This document shows, one piece after another, positions 1 to 63,700 of a stretch of DNA of 64,000 nt. Both the position numbers and the translations under genes were made by a program. The notes below the pieces were generated by a model. The model worked only from the letters and a program-made list of their open reading frames with translations. It did not search any database and had not been told where the DNA came from. Positions within the stretch are counted from its first letter, which is position 1. Each line of letters begins with the position of its first letter. This DNA comes from Glandiceps talaboti (taxonomy: Eukaryota; Hemichordata; Enteropneusta; Spengelidae): contig NC_135561.1 in NCBI RefSeq assembly GCF_964340395.1, positions 1,224,501 through 1,288,500 on the forward strand, in the 5' to 3' direction.

Positions 1-35
1 GAGTGTTCTTATGGGTGTATAAATTGTATATTTAC

Positions 36-50926
<50,891 letters not shown>

Positions 50927-50969
50927 GGCGGGGAGCAAATTCCCATTGGTTTTGTCTGGACTAAAGCAT

Positions 50970-52138
50970 CGATCTAACGACAGTTCCAGTGATCGGGCAA
51001 TGTGACTTTTTTCACTGAAGTACTTGTAAACAACGAGTTGGTAGCAACAATGATAATGTTTACTACATTTTTCATGTGCAATGTCACAGCTGCACCGTTC
51101 TTGTTATCGTAAATTTCGTATATTTATGTAGCTACGAATATGAAGAACGGTCCGTTTTACATTATAACAGTTAACACTGAAATATTTCTTCAATAGCACA
51201 TATTATATACAAGATCAATCAGTTCACGGCATCATATAATGCCATATTGTCGGACAAGATCGACGTGCTCTTTCAAAGCCGTGGTACAACAGTGCTGGTC
51301 GTGATACTTACAACAAAAACAATCTAATTCGACTGATAGCTCAGTTCATGTAAACTTGTAGAGAAATACACTCAATTCGAAGCTGTGTCAGGATGACCTG
51401 CAACCTATATCGCATTGAAACAGCTTCAGTCGTAGCGATTCTTGGGTAGTTTTAGCCCTCGATTCCCACCGTCTTCAAGGTTACAACAGTTATTTAAGGG
51501 AACGATCGATGTGGTCTGTGTGTATAATAACACCAATGCATGTAAGCGGTTATGTGAGTTCACTACCATACTGCCTGGGTCACGTGGGGCGTGGTTTCAG
51601 CATACAACATGAAACAAACAAGTTGTACGCATGTGCAGTGCCCCACTTAAGGATGTATACTATGTAAATAAGAAGCCGTCACTCTTTCGTAATTTTCCCG
51701 TATTATGAGAGTTTAATAACTAGGGTGTATTTTTTATCAAAATTACAACAGTGGGCATTTACTGCTTACCATCACCGTAATTAAAACAAATCTATATTAT
51801 GTATCTAAGGTACGGAATTCAACATATTGTCATACATTTATATATCATGTTTATCTTCATAACGCAACTTGCAGTTTGATCAAGTTAATAATTAAAATCC
51901 GTTTTCCCAGACCAATATGTTAATATTTTTTTAGAAATCTAAAGTGCAGGACAACATTGTCTGCACAAATTAGCTGTCACGGGTTTAGGTATGAGTATCA
52001 GGGTCGGCTTTGAATGGATGTCCATGAAAATGAAACGACAGAAGATCAAACAATCCCGAACGTTCGTACTTTCTGTATTATAGTTCATTGACCTTCATGA
52101 GTATTAAGTCTAAGATTTCTATTCAATGCACGAGTGTG

Positions 52139-52139
<1 letters not shown>
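50970..52139 (-). promoter_or_regulatory. IRS: Likely IRS promoter and 5' leader region
   Basis: About 1.2 kb upstream of the IRS start that is not repetitive, unlike most of the window. It contains a CACGTG E-box within GGTCACGTGGGGCGTGG near 51590. No clear TATA box is fixed relative to a start site. A non-coding first exon could lie here. The promoter call rests on position and low repeat content only. Confidence 0.35.
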
Positions 52140-52210
<71 letters not shown>

Positions 52211-52622
52211 TGTATGTATGTATGTATGTATGTATGTATGTATGTATGTATGTATGTATGTATGTATGTATGTATGTATGTATGTATGTATGTATGTATG
52301 TATGTATGTATGTATGTATGTATGTATGTATGTATGTATGTATGTATGTATATATGTATGTATGTATGTATGGATGGATGGATGGATGGATGGATGGATG
52401 ATGGATGGATGGATGGAGGGTGGATGGATGGATGGATGGATGGATGGATGGATGGATGGATGGAGGGTGGGTGGGTGCGTGGGTGGGTGTGTGTATGTAT
52501 GGATGGATGGATGGACGGAAGGACGTACGTACGTATGTATGTATGTAAGTATGTATGTGCGTGCGAGAGTGCGTGCGTGTGTGTGTATATGTGTGGTTTG
52601 GGTGTGGTGTGTGTGTGTGTGT

Positions 52623-52662
<40 letters not shown>
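52140..52662. repeat. (TA)n-(TG)n-(TATG)n-(GATG)n compound microsatellite
   Basis: Ordered blocks: TA, TG, about 160 bp TATG, about 100 bp GGAT with GGAGGGT changes, GTGC/GTAC transitions, then TG. Each block differs by one base from the preceding unit. Confidence 0.98.
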
Positions 52663-52663
<1 letters not shown>

Positions 52664-53099
52664 ATTGGACATTTGTAATATTGTTCATTTATTCCTAGTT
52701 ATAATTTTTCCAATCATTTTTTTTGAAAATGACATTTTGAAGAATGTTGGACATTTCGATTTACTAAGGGAAAAAACTAAGAATGATAAATAAATCTGTT
52801 TTTAAATCTCTTTAAAAAATAATCAATAATATTTTTTTGAGAACGGAAACATCAATAGGGGTTCAAAATACCGTGCGTGTTTGCATATATCGGCTTTCCA
52901 TACTAACACAGTATTAATCTACACGTAGTGATATGGACGTTATGTAAATCATATAGAGATGTTACGATAATAAACTGGTTTATACACTAAATATTGGGGG
53001 GAGGGGGTAATAGAAAGACTTCACTATTATATATATCTGATGATCGCACAATGCGTGAAACTCCGAGTTACAATCAAGAAAGAGTTCCAGTACTACCAA

Positions 53100-53213
<114 letters not shown>

Positions 53214-53363
53214 CCCTTCCCCTATTAGACAATAGGCTTGCAGTTGTCTTTCTAATCTCATCGTTAAATTACAAGGCCAACTTAACAACAAGTTTCTGCT
53301 GGTCTACATTCCCCATAACTGTTGCCAGTATCGCGACATGACCATTGCCCAGACAATACTGGA

Positions 53364-53364
<1 letters not shown>

Positions 53365-53419
<55 letters not shown>
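53365..53419. repeat. (GTT)n microsatellite
   Basis: About 18 GTT units. On the minus strand one frame reads polyglutamine within a 65-codon frame (53282-53479). I do not call this as a gene. Confidence 0.96.
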
Positions 53420-53421
<2 letters not shown>

Positions 53422-53958
53422 ATTGTATCGGGTTATTCATCATAGGTGATGGCATTCCCGGCAAAGGAAATCTTTCCAAAAGTATTTTCAGGACATAATA
53501 AAAACGATATGAATATTGACAGATTTTTTCAGGGACTTGTGGTGGTTTGTTTCAAAAGTGTACAAAATGTTGGGTAATATAAACCATTTTCAAATTCACT
53601 TCTAATTTGATGTTATTGTGGGCAATTTTTGCACACTAAGGTTACACATTTTGCAGAACACAAAAATACTTGTTTCAACTTGACTCTGTACATGTATGTA
53701 CAACTTTCCAAGGAGACGTGTATAATTTGTATCCTTGAAAGCATTAGGCTTCTTGTTGAAAAGTTTACAAGTTCGAATTCGCACACACTATTTCTATTAC
53801 AATACCCTTGAAGGAGTCCAAGCGGGCTGTGAAAAGGATAGACTTTCTAGTATACAATGTATGTGCATTGCTTGTGTTTTAGTTCACAACAGATGCATTT
53901 GGGGGCGAATTCGAAGTCAATAAAAGTGCAATGTTGGATAATAAAAAACCGTAGCTGC

Positions 53959-54313
53959 TTAAAGTGGCCATATGGATGAGAATTTGGTATTTATTTTAGA
54001 TTTTTATTTGATAAAACAGCTTCACTACGTTTTCCTACTTAAAAAATAATGTGAAAGAACATATACCAAGTCCATGTTCATAACTCAATGCATTGCAAAA
54101 AGATGGAAAAAGTGTAAAAAGTTTGTTATTGTACGTACAATAACAAACATTTTACACATTGTTTAATGTTTTGCCGTTTATTGAGATGTGAACATGGACT
54201 TGGTATATGTTATTTCACATTATTTTTTCAAGTAGAAAAACATAGTGAAGCTGTTTTATCAAACAAAAATCCAAAACAAATACCAAATTCTCATCCATAT
54301 GGCCACTTTTTAA
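53959..54313. mobile_element. Hairpin MITE, family A, copy 2 (~350 bp)
   Basis: Arms begin AGTGGCCATATGGATGAG and end with the complement CTCATCCATATGGCCACT, with TTAA at or within 2 bp of each end. The interior includes GAACATATACCAAGTCCATG and its complement, and the centre is TTGTACGTACAA. Same family as 15795-16114 (shared CATATGGATGAG and TTCCTACTTR-A). Confidence 0.82.
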
Positions 54314-54409
54314 GTTTGGGGTGAGGACTGAACCATTTTAGTTCTCATCCCATGAAAACTATTTTATTTTTAATAGAATCTGTTTTGTAAGCTTGCCCCC
54401 ACAGCAAGC

Positions 54410-54785
54410 TGTCGGTAAACTTTAAAGAGAGACACAAACTAAAGCCGCATATTGATATAGCTTATACATTTTATTGAAGTTGAAATACTTACTCTTACAT
54501 TAGGGTTGCGTCTCTGCACATTCAACCTCGTGCAGTGTTTACACTCTCTCCTAATACATCCATGCACTCACAGTAGGGTGGCGTCTCTGCACATTCAACC
54601 TCGTGCAGTGTTTACACTATTTTAGTTACAAGTTGACTACTGTACATCTATCTATATCACACCACATGTAATTACAACAACAGTTCAATAGTTTGTGTAT
54701 ATCTTAGTTTGCGTGTAGCTCGATTTCCGCAGTAGTATATGCAGTGGTGCTTGACTAAGTTAGACTCTCTTTAAAATGACAAAAT
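54410..54785. repeat. 64-bp direct duplication within a weak inverted-repeat frame
   Basis: GCGTCTCTGCACATTCAACC plus TCGTGCAGTGTTTACACT is present at 54508 and 54572. Flanks TTTAAAGAGAGACACAAACT and the complement of AGACTCTCTTTAAA suggest a diverged mobile element. Its left end resembles the element at 63701. Confidence 0.5.
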
Positions 54786-55340
54786 AAACACTGAGGGTTA
54801 AAGACTACTAGACGGGCCTGGAATGAACGGTCAGGGCCAATCAATGGTTTATACTTGTCATTTATTGTACATAAAAACATTCAATATAAATGTTATGTCT
54901 GATGAGTGCGATGGGGTAGGGGATTCATGTCTATCTAAATAGTGGGTGGGCTAGTCTAACAATTAATGATTAAAAGCACATTGTTCAATTCCAGGTTCTC
55001 GAATTAAGTTTTATCTTATCAGTTGAACACTGTATGACATTGCACAGGATCATTCTTTTCTTCTTTTATGTTCTTTCCTAGTTTTCCATAGGTCTCTGCC
55101 ACACAACTGTTTGTCGCACCTAATTTTTAATCTTAGTCTGAACTTTGAAGTTTAGGACTAAAGGTCGACATGTATTTAGAGGTATAGCGTGTAACCGTTC
55201 ATCAATGGACTGCCTATTTTACTCATTATATGTCTCTATCAAGAAAAAAGACTCAGTTAGTTGGAAAAAAGCTAAAGTTTCAGACATGGTACTACTTACT
55301 GATTCACACATGGTAAGAGATTCCCATACAAAAGATCAAT
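54786..55340. other. Intergenic, no gene
   Basis: Unique intergenic sequence. The open frame starting at 55145 continues into the CA/CAGA array and is not gene-like. Confidence 0.45.
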
Positions 55341-55722
55341 ATTTACACACAGACACACACAGACACAGACACAGACACAGACACAGACACAGACACAGAC
55401 ACAGACACAGGCACAGACACAGACACAGACACAGACACAGACACAGACACAGGCACAGACACAGACACAGACACACACACACACAGACACACACACACAC
55501 ATACATACATACATACATACATACATACATACATACATACATACATACATACATACATACATGCATGCATGCGTACGTACGTACATACATACATACATAC
55601 AGACAGACAGACAGCCAGACAGACAGACAGACAGACAGACACGCGCACGCGCGCGCGCACATACACACACACACACGCACACGCACACAGACAGACAGAC
55701 AGACAGACAGACACACACACAC

Positions 55723-55772
<50 letters not shown>

Positions 55773-55843
55773 GCACACACGCACGCACACACACAGACAC
55801 AGACACAGACACAGACAGACAGACAGACAAGCAGACACACACA

Positions 55844-55894
<51 letters not shown>
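55341..55894. repeat. (CAGACA)n-(CATA)n-(CAGA)n-(CA)n compound microsatellite, ~550 bp
   Basis: Blocks: ACAGAC hexamers (with three GGCACA variants), CATA about 60 bp, CAGA runs, CGCACG, CAGA again, then pure CA. Long repetitive frames on both strands are artefacts. Confidence 0.98.
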
Positions 55895-57128
<1,234 letters not shown>

Positions 57129-57474
57129 TACATAATGTTCACAATTTTCCTAAGTGTTGTAACTGTGATCATTATGTCCATATCCAAGTCGATATCAAAG
57201 AAGTAATAGGGACAATACACATGATACATCGGGTTTATACTAAAATAAACTTGATAAGGATGTTTGTATTTTCCAATATTTATTTATACTATTCATGTCT
57301 TGGTGATGCCACTTTGGTATCATGTGTGGGTATGCAAACCTGTTGAGAACTTTACCGTAGGTGTGATTAAGTAGGTATAATTAATGTGAGGATATCTCAA
57401 TTTGTCATAACATTATTTATAAAGAACCAAAAAGTTAGTGACTGTGTCAATCTAATGTACTATCTATAAGTTGT

Positions 57475-57666
57475 ATATGGCGTGTTACTTGTAACATAAT
57501 TATGGATAACTCGAGCCAAATATGTTGTTGAGGCGAGTCAAGTAAGTTATCGAGGAGCCAAATAAGTTGTTGAGGCGAGTCAAATAAGTTATCGAGGAGC
57601 CAAAGAAGTTGATGAGGCGAGTCAAATAAGTTATCCATAATTCTGTCACCAGTAACGCGCGATATC
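57475..57666. mobile_element. Small hairpin element with internal 42-bp tandem repeats
   Basis: The left arm reads TATGGCGTGTTACTTGTAAC then ATAATTATGGATAACT. The complement of the right arm reads TATCGCGCGTTACTGGTGAC then AGAATTATGGATAACT. Between the arms are about three copies of AAGTTATCGAGGAGCCAAAT plus AAGTTGTTGAGGCGAGTCAAAT. Terminal inverted repeats enclosing a minisatellite are typical of some invertebrate non-autonomous elements. Confidence 0.75.
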
Positions 57667-57669
57667 TTG

Positions 57670-59010
57670 TATGTATGGAATCACTATCATTTGCAACTAA
57701 AAGAAGCCTGTTTATATTTGTCGACACTGGAGATGGTTGGCGTCAGAGGAGTTATATAGAAATAAGTTAGCAAAGACAGCGATTGTTGAAAAGTATATTG
57801 AAAGTTAAGATTACCTCTATGCTATATTTCTTGCTAGAAGAACGGACAGATTTAAATTTTGAAGGAAAAAGAAGTTGTCCCAATTTCTCAAAAATAAATA
57901 GATATTTATCGTTCGTGTTCTCTGTTGATATATTTGTATATCTGTTATTGATCGACGGTGCACAAAAATGGGACTGTGTACGAAAAAGGGTGTGTATTGT
58001 TGATCCTCAGTAAAACAGATATGCATTTTAAATTGTAAATATTTATCAAAATGTGTTTTGTATTGTATTGTTGAATGGTTTGAATCATTGACATTGCCTT
58101 TCTCTCCAACTGAACGTCTATGGTTGACTGGGGATAGTAGGCTCGGGGTTAATCCCTCCAGGTGCAGCAGAGTGGCCCTCAACGGTATAGTCAGAACCAA
58201 TTCTTTCAATGTGTTCACCTCGCAAACTACATGTAAATGCTAGCCGATCATCACAAAAACGCGTAAAACTATAGCTACTGCTATAGGAGGGTAATGGAAA
58301 ATTTAAAAACTTGTCGCAATCATTTATAAAAGATGGCCAATGAAATGAAATCACAACAGCTATCTCCCATGATTTAGCTTTGGAATTAAAACGCTTCGGG
58401 AACTCCGGCCGACACGTCTCCCTCACTTATTCACGTTGCAAGCGCATATACCTGTGCACTAGCAGGTACTCGCAACTGGGACATATTTTATATCAAATTA
58501 TCAAAGATTTATTCAATAAAATTTGATGAAGAACTAATTATAAAAAGACATTTTATCTGTTGATTAGCGGTCATTATTAGGTAGTGTAGTGACAAGTTTA
58601 AATCTTGAGCGAAAGCTCTGTTTTCAATCTGTCACCATGTTAAAACTGTAGAAATTATAACTGGGGTATCATTTTTCGATCAGACAACCACAATAAAATT
58701 GTAAAAATACCAATAATCAGACAGTGTACATGTTAATCAGTAGTCTATATTATCTATGCGCTGTACAGAAACAGGTTGGAATCGTGACAGCTAGACTGTC
58801 GACAGTCGCTCGCGCGACAGCCATTGAGAGCGTAGATTTTTGGGGACTAACCCACAGATCACTTTGATTTGATATATCCTGTGTGTACTTCTACATAAAT
58901 ACGTTAGTCACAGATTATTCAATACTGCGATATTACGAGTAAGATATTGTACCTGTAAACGAAACATTTTCAAAAACATGTTCTAGTTGTAGCGTTGATA
59001 GTCTATTTCC
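57670..59010. other. Intergenic upstream of FMN reductase, no gene
   Basis: No tandem arrays. Overlapping small frames at 57783-58426 on both strands lack recognisable domains. Nothing supported. Confidence 0.4.
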
Positions 59011-59014
59011 AATA

Positions 59015-59424
59015 CGATCCGTGTTACACTGTGTTACGATTTACACTAAGTAACTTATCTTCACACGTGATAGCATGTGAAGATATAAAACGTAGTGTAA
59101 ATCGATAACACGGATCGTCTTGCAACTAAACTATAGTTTTGACTGCGATACCTGTTCTTCATTTATTTGACAGTTTATCAGAATTAACATGCATTAAATG
59201 TGTACTTTGCATTATTTCGAAATGTTGTTAGTTTTTTTTTGAATGAATGAAATTAATTTACAATGACCATATGGTGTATGCTAATACATAGGTGGCGCTG
59301 TGCAACATTCACTCTCACACGTTGTTTTGTCATACTCGTACTGTCTGTCACCCCTGGATCGCCTTCTTTGTGGTTGTGTACGGCGTTCACTCAGCTCTGC
59401 ATACCGTTCGACAGCTACTAAACC
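59015..59424 (+). promoter_or_regulatory. Probable FMN reductase promoter with upstream hairpin
   Basis: The 400 bp before the start codon. It begins with an imperfect inverted repeat (about 59020-59122) whose arms share CGATCCGTGTTA, TTTACACTA and ATCTTCACA. The loop centre has CACACGTGATAGCATGTG. No TATA box could be fixed. The promoter role is inferred from position. Confidence 0.4.
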
Positions 59425-59566
59425 ATGGCTACCTTCACAGCATCAAACGCTCCACTCAAGATCGTTTTATTTCTTGGAACTGTTCGTGAGAATCGTCTCG
59501 GACTGAGACTTGCCAAGTTCATGTTAAAGCAAATAGAGAAATCGGGACACGAAGTCACTTTTTTTG
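59425..59566 (+). CDS. FMN reductase exon 1
   Basis: 142 nt ending at donor TTTG|GTAGGT, phase 1. It encodes MATFTASNAPLKIVLFLG, then TVRENRLGLRLAKFM and a helix to HEVTFF: beta strand 1, the phosphate-binding loop and helix 1 of a flavodoxin fold. Confidence 0.92.
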
Positions 59567-62082
59567 GTAGGTCCACAATTTGAATTAGATCACTTTCGAT
59601 GTCTGTACAAGCTATGTTGATTGTTTGTTTGTTTATAGACTGCAATCGTAGTTCACTGTATGTATGTATGTATGTATGACTGTTAATGATAAATTGATGT
59701 CTATGTGTACAGCTATTGACAGATATTTGCCGGGAAATCAGCGAAGAAGCCTAGCTGTGGTTTGAATGATCAATGAGTTAGCAATTCTGTATGCACTATA
59801 GGACAGGGGGTGTACCACTATCTTCATTTGAAGGCATAGCAGCGCTTTCTTTCGGGATGAGTATTAGTACCTGTGAATTCAAGTCGATTTATGCTCACAT
59901 AGGAGACTATCACTTGATGTATTTTACACCAGTACTGTATGTACAGTACTGCTGTCCTACACATGCTACACAAATTAGTTCCCAGTTCAATAGGTCATAG
60001 TGTAAACCCAGAGTGTAGAGCGACATCTTGTCGATGGATCGCATCGCAAAAGGTTAATTTGATTGCGTTTCCTGAAACATTTTAACGGATGCTAACAAAT
60101 CAGACCTTGAAAGAAAACTATTGGCGAAATAATACCTTCGCGTTCTTGACATTTCCATGGTATAACCACATTAAGCGTTTCGAATTTTGCTTGTATTCTG
60201 GGATGTACCGTAATGATAATGTTAGGGCATACACCCCCTGGTCTTTGTTATTGTGTCGCTCCCAGTCCTGCAGACAGTGATATTATGTAACTGCCGCATT
60301 CTCAAACTTTTGTCCCAGTATGATCATGATAGGTCCAGTGTCTCTGCAAGCAGGACTTCATACTAATAATTGTTGTTTATACAATGTATTATATATGTAT
60401 TTTAACTTTACAAGCTGTGTCATGAATTTTCCTTGGTGAAACTTGTTCACCGGATTGATTGTTCCCTGGGTCTTATATTACCTTAAATATCAGGATGGTA
60501 GAATGATGACACACCTAAAGTAAAGAACCAATTCAATTTATTTGAGTACTTGTATTGCATAGGATAAAATTCTGTAACTTAGTCAGAATGAAGTGAAGAC
60601 TTTGATTTCAGTTGGTGTACTTTAGAAATGATATGATGTGTTGACAATAAAAATGTAGGAGAGAAATATTAACCAGCATAGATTGGGGTCTAGTCAAAAG
60701 TGTTGGACTTGTTACATGTAAAGTGACTTTATGAATGAGGTGGGGTCATTGACCAGGAAATCATTCATATCACTTTCCACAGTGACATGACTACTAGTAC
60801 AAAAGTATAGAACATTAACTTGGCAACATTTGGTTTTGTGTACAGACAGCGCGTTTGTTTAAACATCTACCATTTATATAATTTCAAGGTGTGGTGGGGG
60901 GTGGGGATAGGGTGGGTGGGGTGGGGGTAGGGTGGGTGGGGGTGGGGGTATTGGATGTTAGTACTTAAACCCCAAATGTTTGAATCCCACAACTAATCTG
61001 ACAGTTCTGGATTACTACTATCTTTATATCAGTTAAGTGGGATTACATAGAATCATTCATTTGTTCAGGACTACCCTTGAACTCTACCAGACAACCAAAC
61101 CAACATTGGTCTCTGATTTCTATTAAATACGGATTTATTCCACAGGAGGCAAAAGCACACAGGACATGAATAATTAATGAAATATAATTATTTTAATTAC
61201 TGTAGATCCTTTGGAGATGAAATTTCCCTTACTGGAGAAACCTATCTTCCACTATGACGCAGATAGAAGTGGTGCACCAGACTGGTTAATTCAGGCAGAG
61301 AAGACTGTGAATGCAGCCGATGCCTATGTTGTAGTCAGTGGTGAATATAACCATTGTATACCACCAGCACTATCTAACATGATGGACTACTTTGGTAACT
61401 CTAGCTACATGTATAAACCCAGTGGTATTGTCTGTTACTCCCCAGGTAAGTGTAATGGGACTACTTTGGTAACGCTAGCTATATGTATAAACCCAGTGGT
61501 ATTGTCTGTTACTCTCCAGGTAAGTGTAACAGGACTACTTTGGTAACGCTAGCTATATGTATAACCCAGGGGTATTGTCTGTTTTTCCCCAGGTAAGTGT
61601 AACGGTTGCTATGGTAAGTGTTGCTATAGTAAATGTAGAGTGTTGATTGCTTTTGTCTGTTACTTTATTGATAAGTGTATGCCAGTCTGACTCAGGTACC
61701 TTGTTCTCTTAATATTGCCAAAATGCCTAATCCTCTTACACAATACAGCACACAAGTGGGGGGGGGGGGGGGCTATGTCTTGTTTAGGGTAAAGATTGTG
61801 GATTTATTATTTTAAACATTTTTGACACTTGTAAAACTTTCTCATCTTGTAGGTATGTATGGTGGGATGAGATCAGCCATGCAACTGCGTACAATGTTGG
61901 GTGAGTTAGGGTGCACTGCTGTCTCCAATATCTTTGGAGTTCCCAAAGTCAATCAGAGTCTGACAGAAGATGGTGAACCAACCAACGATCACATGGTTAG
62001 GGGAGCTGATAGGTTGCTCAACCAAGTATACTGGCATGCTAATGCTATGAGAAATCAACGTGAGAATTTCGGTCTCCCCTAG
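59425..62082 (+). CDS. NADPH-dependent FMN/quinone reductase (flavodoxin-like), complete three-exon gene
   Basis: Exons 59425-59566, 61206-61445 and 61853-62082 join to 612 nt, 203 residues plus stop, the usual size for the family. Enzymes of this family use NAD(P)H to reduce FMN, quinones or azo compounds through bound FMN, usually in the cytosol. Visible motifs: an FMN phosphate loop region LFLGTVRENRLG (residues 15-26), the family signature SGEYNHCIPPALSNMMDYF (family form PEYN-x-x-x-P-x-x-L-K-N-x-x-D-x) and YSPGMYGGMRSA. No signal peptide. The start has a strong Kozak context (AACCATGG). The exact substrate is unknown. Position beside IRS, head to head, implies no functional link. Confidence 0.93.
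60888..60958 (+). other. G-rich tract with strong G-quadruplex potential
   Basis: In intron 1 of the reductase gene, on the coding strand, about 65 bases hold more than eight runs of three to six G (GGTGGGGGGTGGGGATAGGG and similar) with short loops. The motif GGGTGGGTGGGG recurs. Confidence 0.85.
61206..61445 (+). CDS. FMN reductase exon 2
   Basis: 240 nt, phase 1 to 1, acceptor TTACTGTAG|AT and donor CCCCAG|GTAAGT. It encodes DPLEMKFPLLEKPIFHY through the SGEYNH signature to KPSGIVCYSP. The last 62 nt and the donor are repeated twice more in the next intron (see repeat 61384-61605), giving three near-identical 5' splice sites 74 nt apart. Use of the second or third would break the frame. 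Confidence 0.94.
61384..61605 (+). repeat. 74-bp tandem triplication spanning the exon 2 donor
   Basis: Copy 1 is the end of exon 2 plus the first intron bases. Copies 2 and 3 start at 61458 and 61532. Each contains GGACTACTTTGGTAAC, GTGGTATTGTCTGTT and CCCCAGGTAAGTGTAA (copy 2 has TCCAG). Copy 3 has a 1-bp deletion. A further partial GGTAAGTG follows. Confidence 0.95.
61757..61772 (+). repeat. Poly-G run of ~15 bases
   Basis: Uninterrupted G run in intron 2 of the reductase gene, 81 bp before exon 3. Confidence 0.9.
61853..62082 (+). CDS. FMN reductase exon 3 and stop codon
   Basis: 230 nt, acceptor CATCTTGTAG|GT, stop TAG at 62080-62082. It encodes GMYGGMRSAMQLRTMLGE, then SNIFGVPKVNQSLTEDGE and a C-terminal helix ending NFGLP. 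The join restores YSPGMYGGMRSA, the expected turn and helix after strand 4 of this family. Confidence 0.94.
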
Positions 62083-62309
62083 GTTGTCAAAGTTAAACAA
62101 TGAAACATTTTAAGAACTGAAATAAGGTTTGTTACACTTCTGGGAACTTTAAAGATTCTTCATGTATTGGATGTCATGTAAGGGCAACATTTTATTTTTT
62201 GTTTGTTTCTCATGCCCTGACCAAATATGATTTTTCTCTAACAGTGACAAATACAACCTTCAACTGCAACAAAGGAATTATGTCCCTGATTTTTTCGAAA
62301 TCTGAAACA

Positions 62310-62315
62310 AATAAA
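62310..62315 (+). terminator. Possible polyadenylation signal AATAAA for the FMN reductase gene
   Basis: First AATAAA hexamer after the stop codon, 228 nt downstream and followed by an A run. No other strong hexamer lies closer. Without transcripts this is only a candidate 3' end. Confidence 0.4.
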
Positions 62316-62519
62316 AAAAAAATGTCGTCCTCTTTTTGGTAAAACTTTAAAGACACATTCATTCCTATAGTAAGGACTATAGTCTTTTTGTGGTGAGCTT
62401 GCAAGTCTCTTGACAAATTTTACTACCGATATTGATGTGTTTTTGAATTTTATACAAAATTTGAAATGACAAATAATGTTTCTATGTATAGTTCGTGGTA
62501 ATGCTTATTGAATTATTGT

Positions 62520-62670
62520 AATGCATTAGAACATATTTGGTATTGGGTTGATAATATCTGGTATTAAGATTAAGATGTCGCATTATGATTACCATATTTG
62601 GTATGAGAATTACCATATTTGGTATGAGAATTACTATGTTTGGCATTAGATTACCATATATGGTATTTAA
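62520..62670. repeat. 21-bp palindromic repeats containing CArG boxes
   Basis: Degenerate units around TTACCATATTTGGTATGAGA. Three are perfect CArG boxes: CCATATTTGG at 62592-62601 and 62613-62622, and CCATATATGG at 62654-62663. They lie 0.5 kb downstream of the reductase stop codon. Confidence 0.85.
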
Positions 62671-63700
62671 AGTATTTGATCTGACATGGATAAACATGGA
62701 GTTACAGAATATTTGCATAAATTTGCATTTGACCTTTAACCTTGAATGGTGTTCTTTCATAAGATGTGGTCATGCACCAAAATTAAGAGAGTACATAGAA
62801 AATGTTTACACCACCTTATGCTTGAGGTCATGGCCACATTCCCAGATGAAGACGGCTGTCAGTCGTCAAAATATTGGAAAACTCTGATATTTTATTGCAC
62901 TGTTGATTGATGAAATTAAGTTTTGTTGAGAGTACAAAGAGTATGATCGTACACTAACTCTGTGTCAGGTGATAGTCTTGCCATTAATATTTCATGTCAG
63001 GAGAACATGTCAGCCTATAGAGTCTTGCCTAGTAGCTGTCAAAATCTATGCAATGCAGCCATAGATGTACAACACTTCTTAAATCAGTAGGTGAGATGCT
63101 GCGAGTAAAATATATCACTACAATATTGGAAGGGGGTGGGGGTGGGGTGAGCAGCGTGACTCATAATGGTGGAAAGTATCAAGGGAACTAATGAGAGAAT
63201 AGCCAATATCTGTAACATAGGATATGAGGAGAAATGTAATGCCAATAGTAGACAGTTACACAGGGAGGGGGGAAATATAGAATTTTTGGGAAAAGCTCAA
63301 AATGGGAATTGAAGTTAAAAATAAATGGGTAAAGATACATGGGGCATTTTAAAGGTACAGGGAATTAATAGTAGTTGTGAAGTAGTGTGTAGAAACTTAT
63401 GATTCAGTAATTTACCAATATTAGATTTACAAAAGATAACATGATATAACAACTCAATACTGCTTGATATTAGATAGATGTTTGTCTACACATCACTACC
63501 ATGTGTAAGTTTTTATATGAAAGTAAAATATTTTATCACTTCTTGCCAATAACATCCAAGTCTGATGATTCAAAGTATTGTATATTACAGTCAATGTACA
63601 GCAGAAACAGAGTTGGTGTGACGTTTCACTGATGGCACACATTTTTTACACATACAGGAAAACTTCAAACCTAAAATATGACATTGGTAATCCTGCCTTT
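62671..63700. other. Downstream of FMN reductase, no gene
   Basis: Unique sequence with a short G-rich GGGGGTGGGGGTGGGG motif near 63132. No gene. Confidence 0.4.

Noticed and set aside
53282-53479. Minus-strand 65-codon frame with a polyglutamine run, upstream of IRS
   Set aside because: The polyQ is a (GTT)n microsatellite. The flanking residues match nothing I recognise and there is no supporting splice or domain evidence.
53740-53790. GTTCGAATTC resembling a tRNA T-loop
   Set aside because: No acceptor stem, D-arm or anticodon arm can be folded around it.
58118-58426. 102-codon minus-strand frame upstream of the reductase
   Set aside because: No domain, no codon character, and overlapping frames of similar length occur on the other strand.
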